DNA of 38,015 nucleotides from assembly GCA_021803035.1 (NCBI GenBank), contig JAJZME010000022.1, forward strand, positions 1 to 38,015, in the 5' to 3' direction. The position numbers and the translations under genes were made by a program. A model generated the notes under the pieces. The model saw only the letters and a list, made by a program, of their open reading frames with translations. It had not been told where the DNA came from and searched no databases. Positions 16,215-25,977 of the stretch are shown here, one piece after another. Position 1 is the first letter of the stretch; every line of letters starts with the position of its first letter. This DNA comes from Acidobacteriota bacterium (lineage in GTDB: Bacteria > Acidobacteriota > Terriglobia > Terriglobales > Acidobacteriaceae).

Positions 16215-16943
16215 ATGGCCGAGAATCGAGTCTCGAACATCGAAGCTCCTGCTCATGTGCAGTTCTTTGCGCCCGAGCGCCTTCCCGGCGAGTTTCTAAG
16301 CTCGCTTGGAGTTCAGGCGATGTCCGACTTCTTCTCGATCGAAATGCGCATGACTCTCCCAGCGGGAGCCAACTTGTACCGTGAAGGAGACGCTCCCTCG
16401 GAGGTGTACGTGCTGCTTGACGGGAATGTGCGAATTTCGTTTGACTCCAACTCTGGTCGGAGGTTCATCTTCAAGACAGCCAAACCGGGGGGAGTTCTGG
16501 GTCTGGCGTCTGTGGTGACGGGCAGGCCTCACGCCACAACCGCCGAGGTGATCTTCCCGGCGCGGGTTTCTACGATTCGACGTCGGGATTTTCTCGCCTT
16601 TTTGCAACGCCGTCCTGAAGCAACCTGGGCGGCAATGCGCGAGATAGGATTCGAAAGCGAGCGCGCGTATGGACGCCTCCGGACGATGGGCCTTTCAAAC
16701 TCAGTCTGCGGGCGGCTCGCAAGGTTGATCCTCGAGTGGACCTCATTCGCGCAGGGAGCTAAGCGCGGACGGCAACTGCACGTGCCCATGACTCATTGCG
16801 AAATTGGGGATTCGATTGGCGCATCGCGAGAGTCCGTAACGCGGGCAATCAGCGATCTTCAGAGGGACCGGGTCATCGAAGTCCACGGTGCGCTGCTGAC
16901 AATACTGAATACTGACGAATTGGAGGTGCGCTCGCTTAAGTGA
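16215..16943 (+). CDS. Crp/Fnr family transcriptional regulator
   Basis: A 242-residue regulator. The cyclic-nucleotide-binding beta-roll covers about 30-135 (FSIEMRMTLPAGANLYREGD, VYVLLDGNVRIS, GGVLGLASVVTGRPH), followed by the dimer helix and a winged helix-turn-helix (about 190-225; HCEIGDSIGASRESVTRAIS). The N-terminal Fnr-type cysteines are absent, so it is not an oxygen-sensing [4Fe-4S] Fnr. The phosphate-binding motif of true Crp (RGE-x(n)-RSA) is also not visible: GVLGLASVVTGRPHA occupies that place. The effector is therefore unknown. No strong Shine-Dalgarno precedes the ATG, so the start is the least certain part. It lies downstream of the omega-like gene. Targets cannot be deduced. 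Confidence 0.88.
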   Translation: MAENRVSNIEAPAHVQFFAPERLPGEFLSSLGVQAMSDFFSIEMRMTLPAGANLYREGDAPSEVYVLLDGNVRISFDSNSGRRFIFKTAKPGGVLGLASVVTGRPHATTAEVIFPARVSTIRRRDFLAFLQRRPEATWAAMREIGFESERAYGRLRTMGLSNSVCGRLARLILEWTSFAQGAKRGRQLHVPMTHCEIGDSIGASRESVTRAISDLQRDRVIEVHGALLTILNTDELEVRSLK

Positions 16944-17379
16944 TTCTGCTAGCACAGGCCTTCTCCAATCGAATTTATTTCCGGTGTAACATGTTGGCGT
17001 CCCAGGTACGATTGGTTTTGGCGATCGAGAATCGCATGTCAAGTCCCGTACGCCCCAACCTACGCAGATCCATCAACTTACCGTTGCAGATAATTTCCGC
17101 CCCACCGCGCAGAATAGAAACATCAGCAGCCTTGGAAAGGACGCGAGCATGACTGAGCCAATCCCGCCTGTATACCGATCGAGTATCGCAGGGTGCGCTC
17201 CGCGCGCCAAGCCGCAGGCCCTGAAGCGCCCGGGCCGAAGCGCACCCACCCCCCTCAAAATATTTTCCTTTTCCACAGATTTTTTGCAGGCAATTCCGTT
17301 TCCAGCGAAAAACGCGGATGTGGACGGCCTCATTTCCCACATTGCGGTGCGTCTGTTCTTCCTCTTTCGCCGCCGGCGG
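16944..17379. other. Intergenic region with repeat copy B
   Basis: This 436-base stretch lies between the Crp-type gene and the 3' end of the convergent tamB-like gene. It has no convincing gene; the open frames at 17149-17400 run through the repeat and have no family features. The repeat copy at 17263-17352 is the only structure seen. Confidence 0.6.
17263..17352 (+). repeat. Intergenic repeat, copy B (most complete)
   Basis: The core TTTTCCACAGATTTTTTGCAG is followed by CCAGCGAAAAA and a block ending CATTGCGGTGCG. The second half matches copy A at 4755-4831. The first half matches, in inverted orientation, the last 25 bases of the window. All three copies are between genes and this one lies just beyond the 3' end of the tamB-like gene. 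Confidence 0.55.
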
Positions 17380-20300
17380 CTACCACTTCTTTTTGATTAG
17401 CACCTCGGCGCCCAGGCCGCCGTACGGATCGCGGGTAACGCTGAGTGCAACCTTCGGAGACAGCTTGTACTCACCCTGGACGATTTCATCCTGCGTAGAA
17501 GCCACGTTGGTCGAGAAAGTAATAAAGAGGTTGCCGGTTATCTGCTGACGCACGGTGATTACCGCTCCCGGCGGTCCTTGCACAGTGCCGCCTGTCAACA
17601 CCGGGCTGATGGAAAGCTGTGAAATCCCGGCGATCTTTGAAATACGGCTGGTGACCCGGCTGGAAACCGCGGATGCAATCAACGATTCAGCCGCCTGATT
17701 GCCTGGAGTTTGGTTATTGCCAGTTACCTCAGTCGCTTGCCCAAAGGCCAGCAGGCTGATGATATCGGCTTGGGGCAGCGAAGGATTGGAAGTATATACA
17801 CCGCGCATCTGGTCCATTGGCCCTGTGAACCGCACGTTGATATTGTATTGTTGGACGGTCGTTGTCAGCGCGAGATTGACATCCGGGAGAGTCTGCGATG
17901 GATTGATGAACTGTAGCGTGCCGCTTGTCAGAATAAAACGGTTCTGGTTAAAAATAAAGTTACCGCTGGTCAAACTTACGCGCCCCAGGATCGCGGGATT
18001 CGCTGCCGTGCCTCGCACAAACAAATTCGCCGAACCGGCGACACTTATGGTACTGCTCACAAGATTCAAATTATTCGCCGTGCGCACGGCGATGTCGAGC
18101 GCCATGCTCTGACTGAATCCCGGCGCAGTGGGAGCCGAAACGCCGCTTGCAACTTGGCCCACGAGACTAGCCAGATCGAATGCGGGTGTAAATGCGGCAT
18201 TCTTGACGTCGATCGAGCCGCCAAGAATCGAGTGCCTCGGCGAGCCGACAAACGTCAGGTCCGCATCGACGTCTTCGCGCACTCCTTGCGGATACAGGAT
18301 CCTGACGTGCTTTGCCGTCATCCCAAGATCGAACCCCAGGCGTGGCCGGAATGAAACGCCGCCGCGCGCGGTCACCGTTCCCCCGCCTACCTTTCCGTTA
18401 AAGCTGGTGACGTCAATGCGGTTGGCAGTCAGCGTCAGCACACCATTGCCATCCTGCAATCCCGCCGGCAGGCCGGGAGAGGTCAAGCCGGCATTGACAA
18501 TGCGGATCGTTCCTCTGAGACCAGCGGCGTTGACCGCACTATTCGAGTGAATATCAACCTTCAGGGCGCCCGAGCCTTGCAGATCGGGATTAAGCAATTG
18601 AGCTAACTGTAGGTTGACCGTGCCTGTAACCTGCAGCTTGGTGGGAGCATGACCAGCTAATGGTATGGACCCGCCGAAATCAAGATCCGTGTCAGTCCCG
18701 CGAATAACTCCGGGCTGCAGGGTGATTACTCTGTTTTCGTAGTCGATACGAACTGGCGAAACGCTCGCCAGCTTAATGTCTTTGTTATATACCAGCCTGA
18801 TAAACGGAATGGCAGCATGAGCCTGCAAGAGCGTGGCCTGTTTGAGCGGACCTCGCAGGGTTGCGTGAATCTCTGTTTCACCGCCTACATAAGGAGCTTC
18901 GGCGGGCGCATAAGCTGCCAGCAGCGGTTGTAACGGAATCGCCTGCGTGTCAAGCGACGCTCTGACAAGCTCGTTCCCCGTCAATTGCAAGGTGGCATGA
19001 GCTGCGATAGGGGCGTTGACCAGCGATGAAACAAGCGTCGCATGGGCAGTATGGTTCATGATGTCCACAAGTAACTGGAAGCTGGGTACAGGACGCCGCT
19101 CGATAACCAGCTTTGAAACCTGGAGACGCGCGTTCATCTCCGGATTGCCAAACGAACCATGTCCGCTCACATCAAGCAAGAGATTGCCGGAGGCTTCTAC
19201 ATGACGGGCTTCAATAACTTCCAGACGATTAAGACGGATTCCCTCTGAACTGAGATGCGCCGTATATTCTCTTCGCTTCGGGGCGATATCTGCGTTTCCC
19301 TTGAGATAACCTCCCGCCATCGAAACGACCAATCTTCCATGCACCTCGCGGCCAGCGCTATAAAAACTCGCTCGCGCCATTTGCACCGGCTGCTTGTAAG
19401 CTGTCGCGTCGGTCAGAACGACCGTGCCGTTTCCCTCAGGCGCAACCTCGCTGCCATGCAGGCGGATCCTGGCGTCGAGCCTTCCGGTAATTGGCAGCTT
19501 TTTCCCTGCCAGTCCGGCAAAATCGCCAACTTCCACGCGCGACGCATTCAGAATGGCATCGATCGGACTACGCTTGTTAAATGCCCATTGATGCAGCGCG
19601 GCGCTGGCATCGAGCGTGATGCGGCCGCCATTGTAGGGCTCCAAATCCGAATGATATATGCGGACTTGCGAGGGGCTAATGTAAATGCCCGCGCGGAGCA
19701 CCCTCCAGCGCGTGCTCTCAAAGCGAAGATTGGAAGCATCCAGATAGCCTGACAAATCCGGAGCGCTCGTAGGACCGCGCAAGGTGCCCTGGAATTCTGC
19801 TCTTCCGGCAACCATGAGTGGCTTGGGCGATCGCCCGCGGTTTCCTGCACCAAAGAAGGTTGCCAACGCGGATAGTTCGCGGAGATCGCCCGTCGTCAGG
19901 TGAATGGCAAGATTCGATTGCTTGCCAACAGCGCCACTAATCGCCAGCCTTGTATGAGGCATTTGCAGATAACTCTTGTGGATCCTCAGAATATTGCCCT
20001 GACGCCGGTAAGTTGCGTGGAGGACGCTTTGCACTGGGATCGCGTCAGGGAGGAGTCCGCTGCCGGCGTCTGCCGATGTCATCGCAAGCGAATGAGCCCG
20101 TACCAACTTCCCAGCGGTGGCAATCTTGACCTTCGCCCTCAAACTGCCAAACGTGTTTCCCCAGGATGCCGAAGCGGTCGCATCGAGAGTTCCTTTCACG
20201 CCAACCGGCGGCGCCGTCCCGCCACGTAAAAAGGCGTGATCTGCCTTTGCGAGGGAAATCTTCTTCAGCGCGGCGCTTACGCTGGCGCGCTGTTGCGCTC

Positions 20301-21429
20301 CGATGTTCTTGATTGTGGCGTGTGCCGTCACCCGGCCACCCAGAAGGTCACCATGAAAATTGCGCAGCGTAAGGCTTCCGCCTTCCAGCGCATAATGAAC
20401 GCCAAGATCATGCGAAGAAATGCGAATTCCAGAGGTGCTAACTCCGAGCCTGTAGCTCGTCGCCTCACCGTAAGTGGCCAGCGTATCGATGAAAGGCTGG
20501 TTGGGGACGCTCTGATAATGAAGAGACCCTACAGCGTGAACCATTCCGGTGGGAAGCGAAGGGCTGCGCAGAATACGCGCGAATTGAGAGCTGTCAATCG
20601 CCGCCTGATACTGAGCGTCAATCATGGGACGGCTGAAATTCGTTAGTTTACCGGAGACAAAGAACTGCGAGAGGCCAATCGATAGAATTGCGCGCTTCAA
20701 AAGAATACTGTGTGGAGAAACACGAAAACTCGCCTTGAGACTGTGAGGAATCGGCCGAAATGATCCATACCGAAGACGGGCATTCTTATATGCTAACGAG
20801 CCGTCATAAATATGAAGAGATCGATCATAGTCAGCACGAGCGGTTAGATCGTGCAGGTTGGCCTCGATTGCGCTTGGGCGATCATGAATGTAAAGCTCGC
20901 CGCGATTGAGGACAACGTGATGGATTGCGAATTCGAATAAGTTGACGTTTGATTTGTTGGCACTTGGCTTTGGCTGGGGTAAATTCGAGATTCCATGAGA
21001 GCCTTGAAGTATCTGCACAACCGGGTGGTCGATGCGAACATTGTCGAAATACCATCTCATGTGTAGAAACGAAACAATCCGCAAGGTGGCTTCAATATGA
21101 TTGACTTGAAGAAGAGGTGGCGCCAGGTGGGCGCGCGGACTATCCACCGTCAGACCGTAAAGATCCAGTCGCAGCGTTGCCCAATGCAAAGCGAAGTTTT
21201 GCAAAGTTACCGGAGCACCCAGCGTCGCAGTTGCCTCCCGTTGCGCGAGAGAGATGACATAGCGATGAACGCGGCCTATATTCACTAGGTTGGCCAGAAG
21301 AACGACGCCGAGGAAAGCAGTGACTGCAAGACCGCTAACGGCCCATACGATTCCAAGCAGCAGCCGCTTCGCAAATCGCGGAAAGCGCGGCCGTGACGAA
21401 TCTGCGGAATCTGTCGTCCCCTGTCTCAT
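17380..21429 (-). CDS. tamB: TamB-type translocation and assembly protein
   Basis: A 1349-residue envelope protein. A single N-terminal membrane anchor (about 22-46, within FAKRLLLGIVWAVSGLAVTA) is followed by a long stretch of short beta-strand repeats (AsmA/YhdP/TamB style). The C-terminal TamB (DUF490) domain is clear from blocks such as NLFVRGTAANPAILGRVSL, SGNFIFNQNRFILTSG and PQADIISLLAFGQ. TamB-type proteins span the periplasm as hydrophobic grooves and work with an outer-membrane BamA/TamA barrel in protein insertion or in moving phospholipid to the outer membrane. The ATG at 21429 has AAGGG 7 bases upstream. A TTG at 21447 overlapping the previous stop is an alternative. It directly follows the BamA/TamA-type gene, the classical tamAB arrangement. 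Confidence 0.88.
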   Translation of the reverse strand: MRQGTTDSADSSRPRFPRFAKRLLLGIVWAVSGLAVTAFLGVVLLANLVNIGRVHRYVISLAQREATATLGAPVTLQNFALHWATLRLDLYGLTVDSPRAHLAPPLLQVNHIEATLRIVSFLHMRWYFDNVRIDHPVVQILQGSHGISNLPQPKPSANKSNVNLFEFAIHHVVLNRGELYIHDRPSAIEANLHDLTARADYDRSLHIYDGSLAYKNARLRYGSFRPIPHSLKASFRVSPHSILLKRAILSIGLSQFFVSGKLTNFSRPMIDAQYQAAIDSSQFARILRSPSLPTGMVHAVGSLHYQSVPNQPFIDTLATYGEATSYRLGVSTSGIRISSHDLGVHYALEGGSLTLRNFHGDLLGGRVTAHATIKNIGAQQRASVSAALKKISLAKADHAFLRGGTAPPVGVKGTLDATASASWGNTFGSLRAKVKIATAGKLVRAHSLAMTSADAGSGLLPDAIPVQSVLHATYRRQGNILRIHKSYLQMPHTRLAISGAVGKQSNLAIHLTTGDLRELSALATFFGAGNRGRSPKPLMVAGRAEFQGTLRGPTSAPDLSGYLDASNLRFESTRWRVLRAGIYISPSQVRIYHSDLEPYNGGRITLDASAALHQWAFNKRSPIDAILNASRVEVGDFAGLAGKKLPITGRLDARIRLHGSEVAPEGNGTVVLTDATAYKQPVQMARASFYSAGREVHGRLVVSMAGGYLKGNADIAPKRREYTAHLSSEGIRLNRLEVIEARHVEASGNLLLDVSGHGSFGNPEMNARLQVSKLVIERRPVPSFQLLVDIMNHTAHATLVSSLVNAPIAAHATLQLTGNELVRASLDTQAIPLQPLLAAYAPAEAPYVGGETEIHATLRGPLKQATLLQAHAAIPFIRLVYNKDIKLASVSPVRIDYENRVITLQPGVIRGTDTDLDFGGSIPLAGHAPTKLQVTGTVNLQLAQLLNPDLQGSGALKVDIHSNSAVNAAGLRGTIRIVNAGLTSPGLPAGLQDGNGVLTLTANRIDVTSFNGKVGGGTVTARGGVSFRPRLGFDLGMTAKHVRILYPQGVREDVDADLTFVGSPRHSILGGSIDVKNAAFTPAFDLASLVGQVASGVSAPTAPGFSQSMALDIAVRTANNLNLVSSTISVAGSANLFVRGTAANPAILGRVSLTSGNFIFNQNRFILTSGTLQFINPSQTLPDVNLALTTTVQQYNINVRFTGPMDQMRGVYTSNPSLPQADIISLLAFGQATEVTGNNQTPGNQAAESLIASAVSSRVTSRISKIAGISQLSISPVLTGGTVQGPPGAVITVRQQITGNLFITFSTNVASTQDEIVQGEYKLSPKVALSVTRDPYGGLGAEVLIKKKW

Positions 21430-21443
21430 GCCTGTTCCCTTTC

Positions 21444-24440
21444 TCAAAATGCCTGGCCGATGCTTACGAAGTATTGTGTGGCGCTAATTCCAGGAACGGG
21501 ATTCAGGTTGCGCCCAACGTCGAAGCGAATCGGGCCGACAGGCGTTTCATATTGTAAGCCTAGCCCGGCGTTATTTGAATAGAGCGAGAGAAAGTCGTGA
21601 AAGCCGACGTTCGGGAACACGTTTCCGCCGTCATAAAAAGGCACGATGCGAAGCCCCTTTTCGATAGGCAGCGGGATTCTAGCTTCTGAATTCAGAATAA
21701 GCAACTCGTTTCCACCACTGGGCACCTGTATAAAGGAGCATGCCGTGTTTGAGCCGCTGCTGCACACCTTCACCTGCCGCTGCGGACCGGCGCCATCAAG
21801 TGGAAAGCCGCGCAGCGTGTCTTCGCCGCCGCTAAAGAACTTGTCGCTCAGCGGCACACTGCTGTCACCGAAGGGCTCTGCCAGTCCGATGCGCACACTA
21901 TCAGCCCAAACAATGTGATGAAATTTCTCCTTGTAGAAAGCGGCCTGGCTGGTCATCTTGACAAAGTTCACGCTCGATCCCAACTTCTTTGAATTGAAGT
22001 TGAGCTCCAGAGATCGCAGCACACCACGATGTTCATTGAGTGGGTTATCGCGCGTGTCGCGGGTGATATTGGCGGCCAGTGTGGAAAGCTGTACGTTGCG
22101 GTCCTGTTGTGGCACCAGCGCGGGAATGAGAATGCGCGTGAGACTGGTCTTGCTGAATGAATAACGCAAAAACAAAACATCTTTCCCGGACGCATCAATC
22201 GGTTTCTGGAGTTCGAACGAAGTCAGTTCCTGCTGGAAGGAGAAGATGGGATTCTCTGAGTCGTGCTGAATGGAAAATGCGGTTGTGGCACGCCAGGATG
22301 ACCAAAAAAGAGCCGGGTCGATGTAATAAATGGCTCCCTGTTGATTCAATCGGCCGGCAAATGCCGTTAGTGAAAACGACTCTGCCTTTCCGAACAGATC
22401 CCTACGTGTATATTCCGCGGTGCCTTCCGGGCCGTAAAAAGTCTTCTGGTTGGTAGTAAAGTTTGCGGGCAAACCCACCGGTGGGAGGGAGGGAATTACC
22501 ACCGTTCCACTGGGGACGCTTCCGCCGCGGTTGATTACCTCGAAGCCAAAACCGTAGGTAAATTCATTGCGTTTGGCCTCATGCACTTTGACGAGAACGT
22601 CCTCGCGAGTTTGCGTTGTAACCGGACGCTTTGGATCCACTTCAGCCCAATCAAATACGCCTGCCTGGTTATAAAGCCTGGTTCCGGCCGTCAGCATATC
22701 CGATTCGGTAAGAGGCCGGCCGGGCCTTAGTGATCGGATATTGTTGGTGATCAGGCGCTGTCTGGTATGTCGCCGGCCTAAGATCAATATGCTTCCAGTT
22801 GTCACCCGCGGTCCTTCATGGATGTGGTAGACAACATTGATCCGATGCGGATGGGCCTTGGAAACTTCGGAGGCTGTCTCGCGGAAGTTCGCGGTTAGAT
22901 AGCCGGCTTGCAGATAGTGCGCAATAACACTGGCGCGATCCTCCTCGACATAGGTTAGCGAGTAGGGGCGACCCACGGCGATGTGCAGGCCTTTGGGTGC
23001 GAACTTTGACTCCGGGAATGTGCGGTCTCCTTCGATGGTAAGCGAATTTACAATGTCTTGCGGTCCTTCCATAACGTGGAAGAAGACGCGGATGTTTCGC
23101 CCAGTGCGAAGGACGCGCGCGTGCACTTGAACGCTGCTGTAACCGTCGGCGTGATAGATGGCCTTCAGGTTGGCGATACTTTGTTCCACAAGCCTGTTGC
23201 TGAAGGTTCCATCTGAAAAGAAATGTTTCTTGTTAACCGTGATGTGTGGAGTGAGAGCCGAAGCCGGTACGTGAGTGTTGCCTGAGAGGCGCACCGCCTT
23301 TACGCGATATCGCTTCTCTTTATTAACCTGGTAAAGAACATTGTCCTGCGATGCAGAAGCGTGAAGTTGCGAAGTGACTTGTACGTGGAAGAATCCCTTG
23401 GTCTGGAAGTATGTAATGAGAGCCCCGCGGCCTTCCCGCACAACCTCCCGGTTTACTCCAACACCCTGATATACAGGCAAGATCGACTTTCGCGTCCAGC
23501 TCCAGAGACGTGCGCCTTTGATCTGAACATGAGTTACAGGACCTGGAACGACCGTGAAGTAGATGCTTGCGCGATTGGTAGCGGCATGGTACTCGGCTCC
23601 GCTTAACTCTACCTGCGCGCCTAAGAGCGACTTCTTCTTGAGGAGATGCCGAAGATATCGCCGCGCGCGGACGATTGTATCGTAATGGTAGCTCTTTCCA
23701 GGCCGAATGGCCGCGCGGCGCAGGCGTGCTGGAATCGACGTCAGCTTGTGATTGAGATAGGATGTCTCGCCGCTTGGTGCGCCCCGGACGAGAGTGGCGC
23801 CGAATTTCGCCGCGCGCCCCAAATTTACGTGGAAGATAACGTTAGCAATTCGGTGCGCGGAATCGATTTGAACCTGGGGGCTGACAGTGGCGTGAAAGTA
23901 TCCCTGTTGGCGAAAGAAGGTGATGAGGTTGTGGCGATCCTTTTCGACGGCGACGGGATTGAATGCCGCTTGCTCGGGATAATTTGCAACCTGGAGGAGC
24001 CGGGGATATGGAAATTGCCTGGCGCCGGGGAAGCGAAAAATCCCGAAGTATACGGCTGGTTCAGGTATGAACACAACCCGCACTCCAGAAGCTTCGGGCT
24101 CAACCTGAATTCGCACCGCTTTGAAGTTGCCCAGTTTTTTCAATGCGGCTGCGGTCTGTTCGATCCTAGTTTTCGAGAAAGGCTGGCCGGATTTTTGTGC
24201 AAACACCGGGGCAAGGCGCGCGGTGTTCAATTGTGGTTGCCCGGCAATCTGGACAGACGAGACCGTCTGGCCTCTATAAGAGGAGAGCATTTCTTCCGTG
24301 GATGGTGTGGTTGCCGGCACCCGCGCCCGCGGCGGTCGGTGTGATGTCGAAGCCTGCGCCGGGGATCTGAGGCAAAGAAAAGGAGCTGCCCAGAGCCACA
24401 CTGCGAGCAGAGCCCAACTGCAAGAGCGTGGCGGACGCAT
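21444..24440 (-). CDS. BamA/TamA-type outer-membrane insertase (Omp85 family)
   Basis: A 998-residue Omp85 protein. The signal peptide is about 1-29 (hydrophobic SWALLAVWLWAAPFLCL, then SPAQA). Several POTRA domains span roughly 45-600 (recognisable by VSSVQIAGQPQLNTARLAP, HVQIKGARLWSW, VKAVRLSGNTHV, VNSLTIEGDRTF and GSILILGRRHTR). A C-terminal 16-strand barrel carries the substrate-exit motif LRGF at 876-879 and the GPIRFDVGRNLNP end typical of BamA/TamA, finishing in Phe. The start is uncertain: the ATG at 24440 gives a good signal peptide but weak ribosome binding; an in-frame GTG at 24503 would add 21 residues. The adjoining tamB-type gene suggests that it is the TamA-like partner of a TAM complex and not the main BamA, for which no skp, ompH or lpx neighbours appear. 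Confidence 0.88.
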   Translation of the reverse strand: MRPPRSCSWALLAVWLWAAPFLCLRSPAQASTSHRPPRARVPATTPSTEEMLSSYRGQTVSSVQIAGQPQLNTARLAPVFAQKSGQPFSKTRIEQTAAALKKLGNFKAVRIQVEPEASGVRVVFIPEPAVYFGIFRFPGARQFPYPRLLQVANYPEQAAFNPVAVEKDRHNLITFFRQQGYFHATVSPQVQIDSAHRIANVIFHVNLGRAAKFGATLVRGAPSGETSYLNHKLTSIPARLRRAAIRPGKSYHYDTIVRARRYLRHLLKKKSLLGAQVELSGAEYHAATNRASIYFTVVPGPVTHVQIKGARLWSWTRKSILPVYQGVGVNREVVREGRGALITYFQTKGFFHVQVTSQLHASASQDNVLYQVNKEKRYRVKAVRLSGNTHVPASALTPHITVNKKHFFSDGTFSNRLVEQSIANLKAIYHADGYSSVQVHARVLRTGRNIRVFFHVMEGPQDIVNSLTIEGDRTFPESKFAPKGLHIAVGRPYSLTYVEEDRASVIAHYLQAGYLTANFRETASEVSKAHPHRINVVYHIHEGPRVTTGSILILGRRHTRQRLITNNIRSLRPGRPLTESDMLTAGTRLYNQAGVFDWAEVDPKRPVTTQTREDVLVKVHEAKRNEFTYGFGFEVINRGGSVPSGTVVIPSLPPVGLPANFTTNQKTFYGPEGTAEYTRRDLFGKAESFSLTAFAGRLNQQGAIYYIDPALFWSSWRATTAFSIQHDSENPIFSFQQELTSFELQKPIDASGKDVLFLRYSFSKTSLTRILIPALVPQQDRNVQLSTLAANITRDTRDNPLNEHRGVLRSLELNFNSKKLGSSVNFVKMTSQAAFYKEKFHHIVWADSVRIGLAEPFGDSSVPLSDKFFSGGEDTLRGFPLDGAGPQRQVKVCSSGSNTACSFIQVPSGGNELLILNSEARIPLPIEKGLRIVPFYDGGNVFPNVGFHDFLSLYSNNAGLGLQYETPVGPIRFDVGRNLNPVPGISATQYFVSIGQAF

Positions 24441-24768
24441 TGCGGTGGTTTTCGATCGGGCCTTGATTGCGGTCTTGAGGTGAAAAGGGGATTCGCACAC
24501 CACCAGATTTTAGATGCGCAAAGAGTGAAATTGGTTTGATCTCAGCGGTCAATTTGCGGGCCGGGTAAAGGCACTGACGCATTGTCTTCGACGATGAGAC
24601 TACGTTTGTGGCAGCCGCTCCTTAGTTTGATTCCTCGCAAACAGCGCATGGGCTGCTCTTGCTGGCATCCGTGAAACTCCGGGACGGATACGCTGGATAC
24701 ACGGTTCCGATTGAGCAAATTCAAGACGTATCCCAAAATGTGCCCATCGCCGTGCATGATTTATCTTC
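24441..24768. other. Intergenic region between gcdH-like gene and bamA/tamA-like gene
   Basis: These 328 bases separate two minus-strand genes. One 71-codon frame on minus (24757-24542) opens with an ATG, but has no recognisable domain, no good ribosome binding site and unremarkable codon use, so I do not call it. The promoter of the envelope operon presumably lies here. Confidence 0.5.
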
Positions 24769-25977
24769 TCAAAAAGCGGCAATCCCCGTAAGTTGCTGGC
24801 CCAAAATCAGGGTATGGATGTCATGTGTCCCTTCGTAAGTCTTGACTGATTCCAGATTCATCATGTGGCGCATGATAGGGAAATCTTCGGTTACGCCGTT
24901 GGCGCCCAGGATATCCCGCGCCATGCGCGCGGTCTCCAGCGCCATCCACACATTATTGCGCTTGGCCATGGAGATGTGCTGATGCGCGGCCTTGCCTGCA
25001 TCCTTCAGCCGGCCGACGTGAAGCGCAAGTAGCTGCGCCTTGGCTATTTCCGTTGCCATCCAGACGAGTTTCTGCTGAATGAGCTGGTGGCTGGCGATGG
25101 GCTGGCCGCGGAACTGCTTTCTGGCCCCGGCGTATTGCAGTGCGGTGTTGTAGCAGTCCGCGGCCGCGCCGATGGCGCCCCAGCTAATGCCGTAGCGGGC
25201 CTGGTTCAGGCACATCAGCGGGCTCTTGAGCCCGGCCGTGCCCGGCAGCAGGTTAGCCGCCGGTACGCGCACGTCCTGGAGCACGAGGCTGCTGGTGACG
25301 GAGGCGCGCAGGGACCACTTGCCGTGAATTTCGTGCGCGGAAAAACCGGACCGGTTGGTTTCGACCAGGAAGCCGCGGACCCTTTCGCCGCTGTTCTGGT
25401 CGTCAGCGCCGTCCTGGTGCTCGCCGTCGAGCTTGGCCCAGATCACCGCGATGTCGGCGATGGATCCGGAGGTGATCCACATTTTTTCGCCGTTGAGCAC
25501 GTACTCGTCACCGGCGCGGCGGGCGCGGGTGGTCATTCCGCCCGGATTCGATCCGAAGCCAGGCTCGGTCAGCCCGAAGCACCCGATCTTTTCGCCCGCG
25601 GCGAGCGCCGGCAGCCAGTTGCGTTTCTGCTCGTCCGACCCGAAGGTGAAGATGGGGTACATCACCAGACCGGACTGCACGCTGGCAAAGCTGCGCAGGC
25701 CGGAGTCGCCGCGCTCCAACTCCTGCATCACCAGGCCATATTCCACGTTTGACATGCCCGCACAACCGTAGCCCTGCAGGTTGGCGCCGAAGAAACCCAA
25801 CTCGCCCATCAGCGGCATCAGTTCGCGCGGAAATCGTCCCTCGCGGAAGCATTCCTCGATGATGGGGATTACATTGTCCTCTACAAACGCGCGCGCCGTG
25901 CGCCGCACGAGGATCTCGTCCTCTGAAAGTTGGGAGTCGAGATTGAGAAAGTCGAAGCCCGGAAATTTGAAGGCCAT
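24769..25977 (-). CDS. gcdH: Glutaryl-CoA dehydrogenase-type acyl-CoA dehydrogenase
   Basis: A 402-residue FAD enzyme of the acyl-CoA dehydrogenase family. It resembles glutaryl-CoA dehydrogenase more than straight-chain enzymes: RSFASVQSGLVMYPI in the substrate pocket, GCFGLTEPGFGSNPGGM and WITSGSIADIAVIWAKL around the flavin, RKQFRGQPIASHQLIQQKL, and the C-terminal TYEGTHDIHTLILG with Glu382 as the expected catalytic base. Glutaryl-CoA dehydrogenase oxidises and decarboxylates glutaryl-CoA to crotonyl-CoA in lysine, tryptophan and aromatic degradation, passing electrons to ETF. Length is normal. A DGEHQDGADDQNSGE insertion around residue 190 is slightly unusual. It is a single-gene unit; no ETF or glutarate genes are nearby, so substrate specificity is inferred from motifs. 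Confidence 0.9.
   Translation of the reverse strand: MAFKFPGFDFLNLDSQLSEDEILVRRTARAFVEDNVIPIIEECFREGRFPRELMPLMGELGFFGANLQGYGCAGMSNVEYGLVMQELERGDSGLRSFASVQSGLVMYPIFTFGSDEQKRNWLPALAAGEKIGCFGLTEPGFGSNPGGMTTRARRAGDEYVLNGEKMWITSGSIADIAVIWAKLDGEHQDGADDQNSGERVRGFLVETNRSGFSAHEIHGKWSLRASVTSSLVLQDVRVPAANLLPGTAGLKSPLMCLNQARYGISWGAIGAAADCYNTALQYAGARKQFRGQPIASHQLIQQKLVWMATEIAKAQLLALHVGRLKDAGKAAHQHISMAKRNNVWMALETARMARDILGANGVTEDFPIMRHMMNLESVKTYEGTHDIHTLILGQQLTGIAAF

Noticed and set aside
17149..17400. Plus-strand open frames of 67-83 codons before the tamB-like 3' end
   Set aside because: They run through the intergenic repeat and into the tamB-like stop region and show no domain.
24542..24757. Minus-strand frame of 71 codons between gcdH and the Omp85 gene
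   Set aside because: There is an ATG but no Shine-Dalgarno, no domain and no conserved context.
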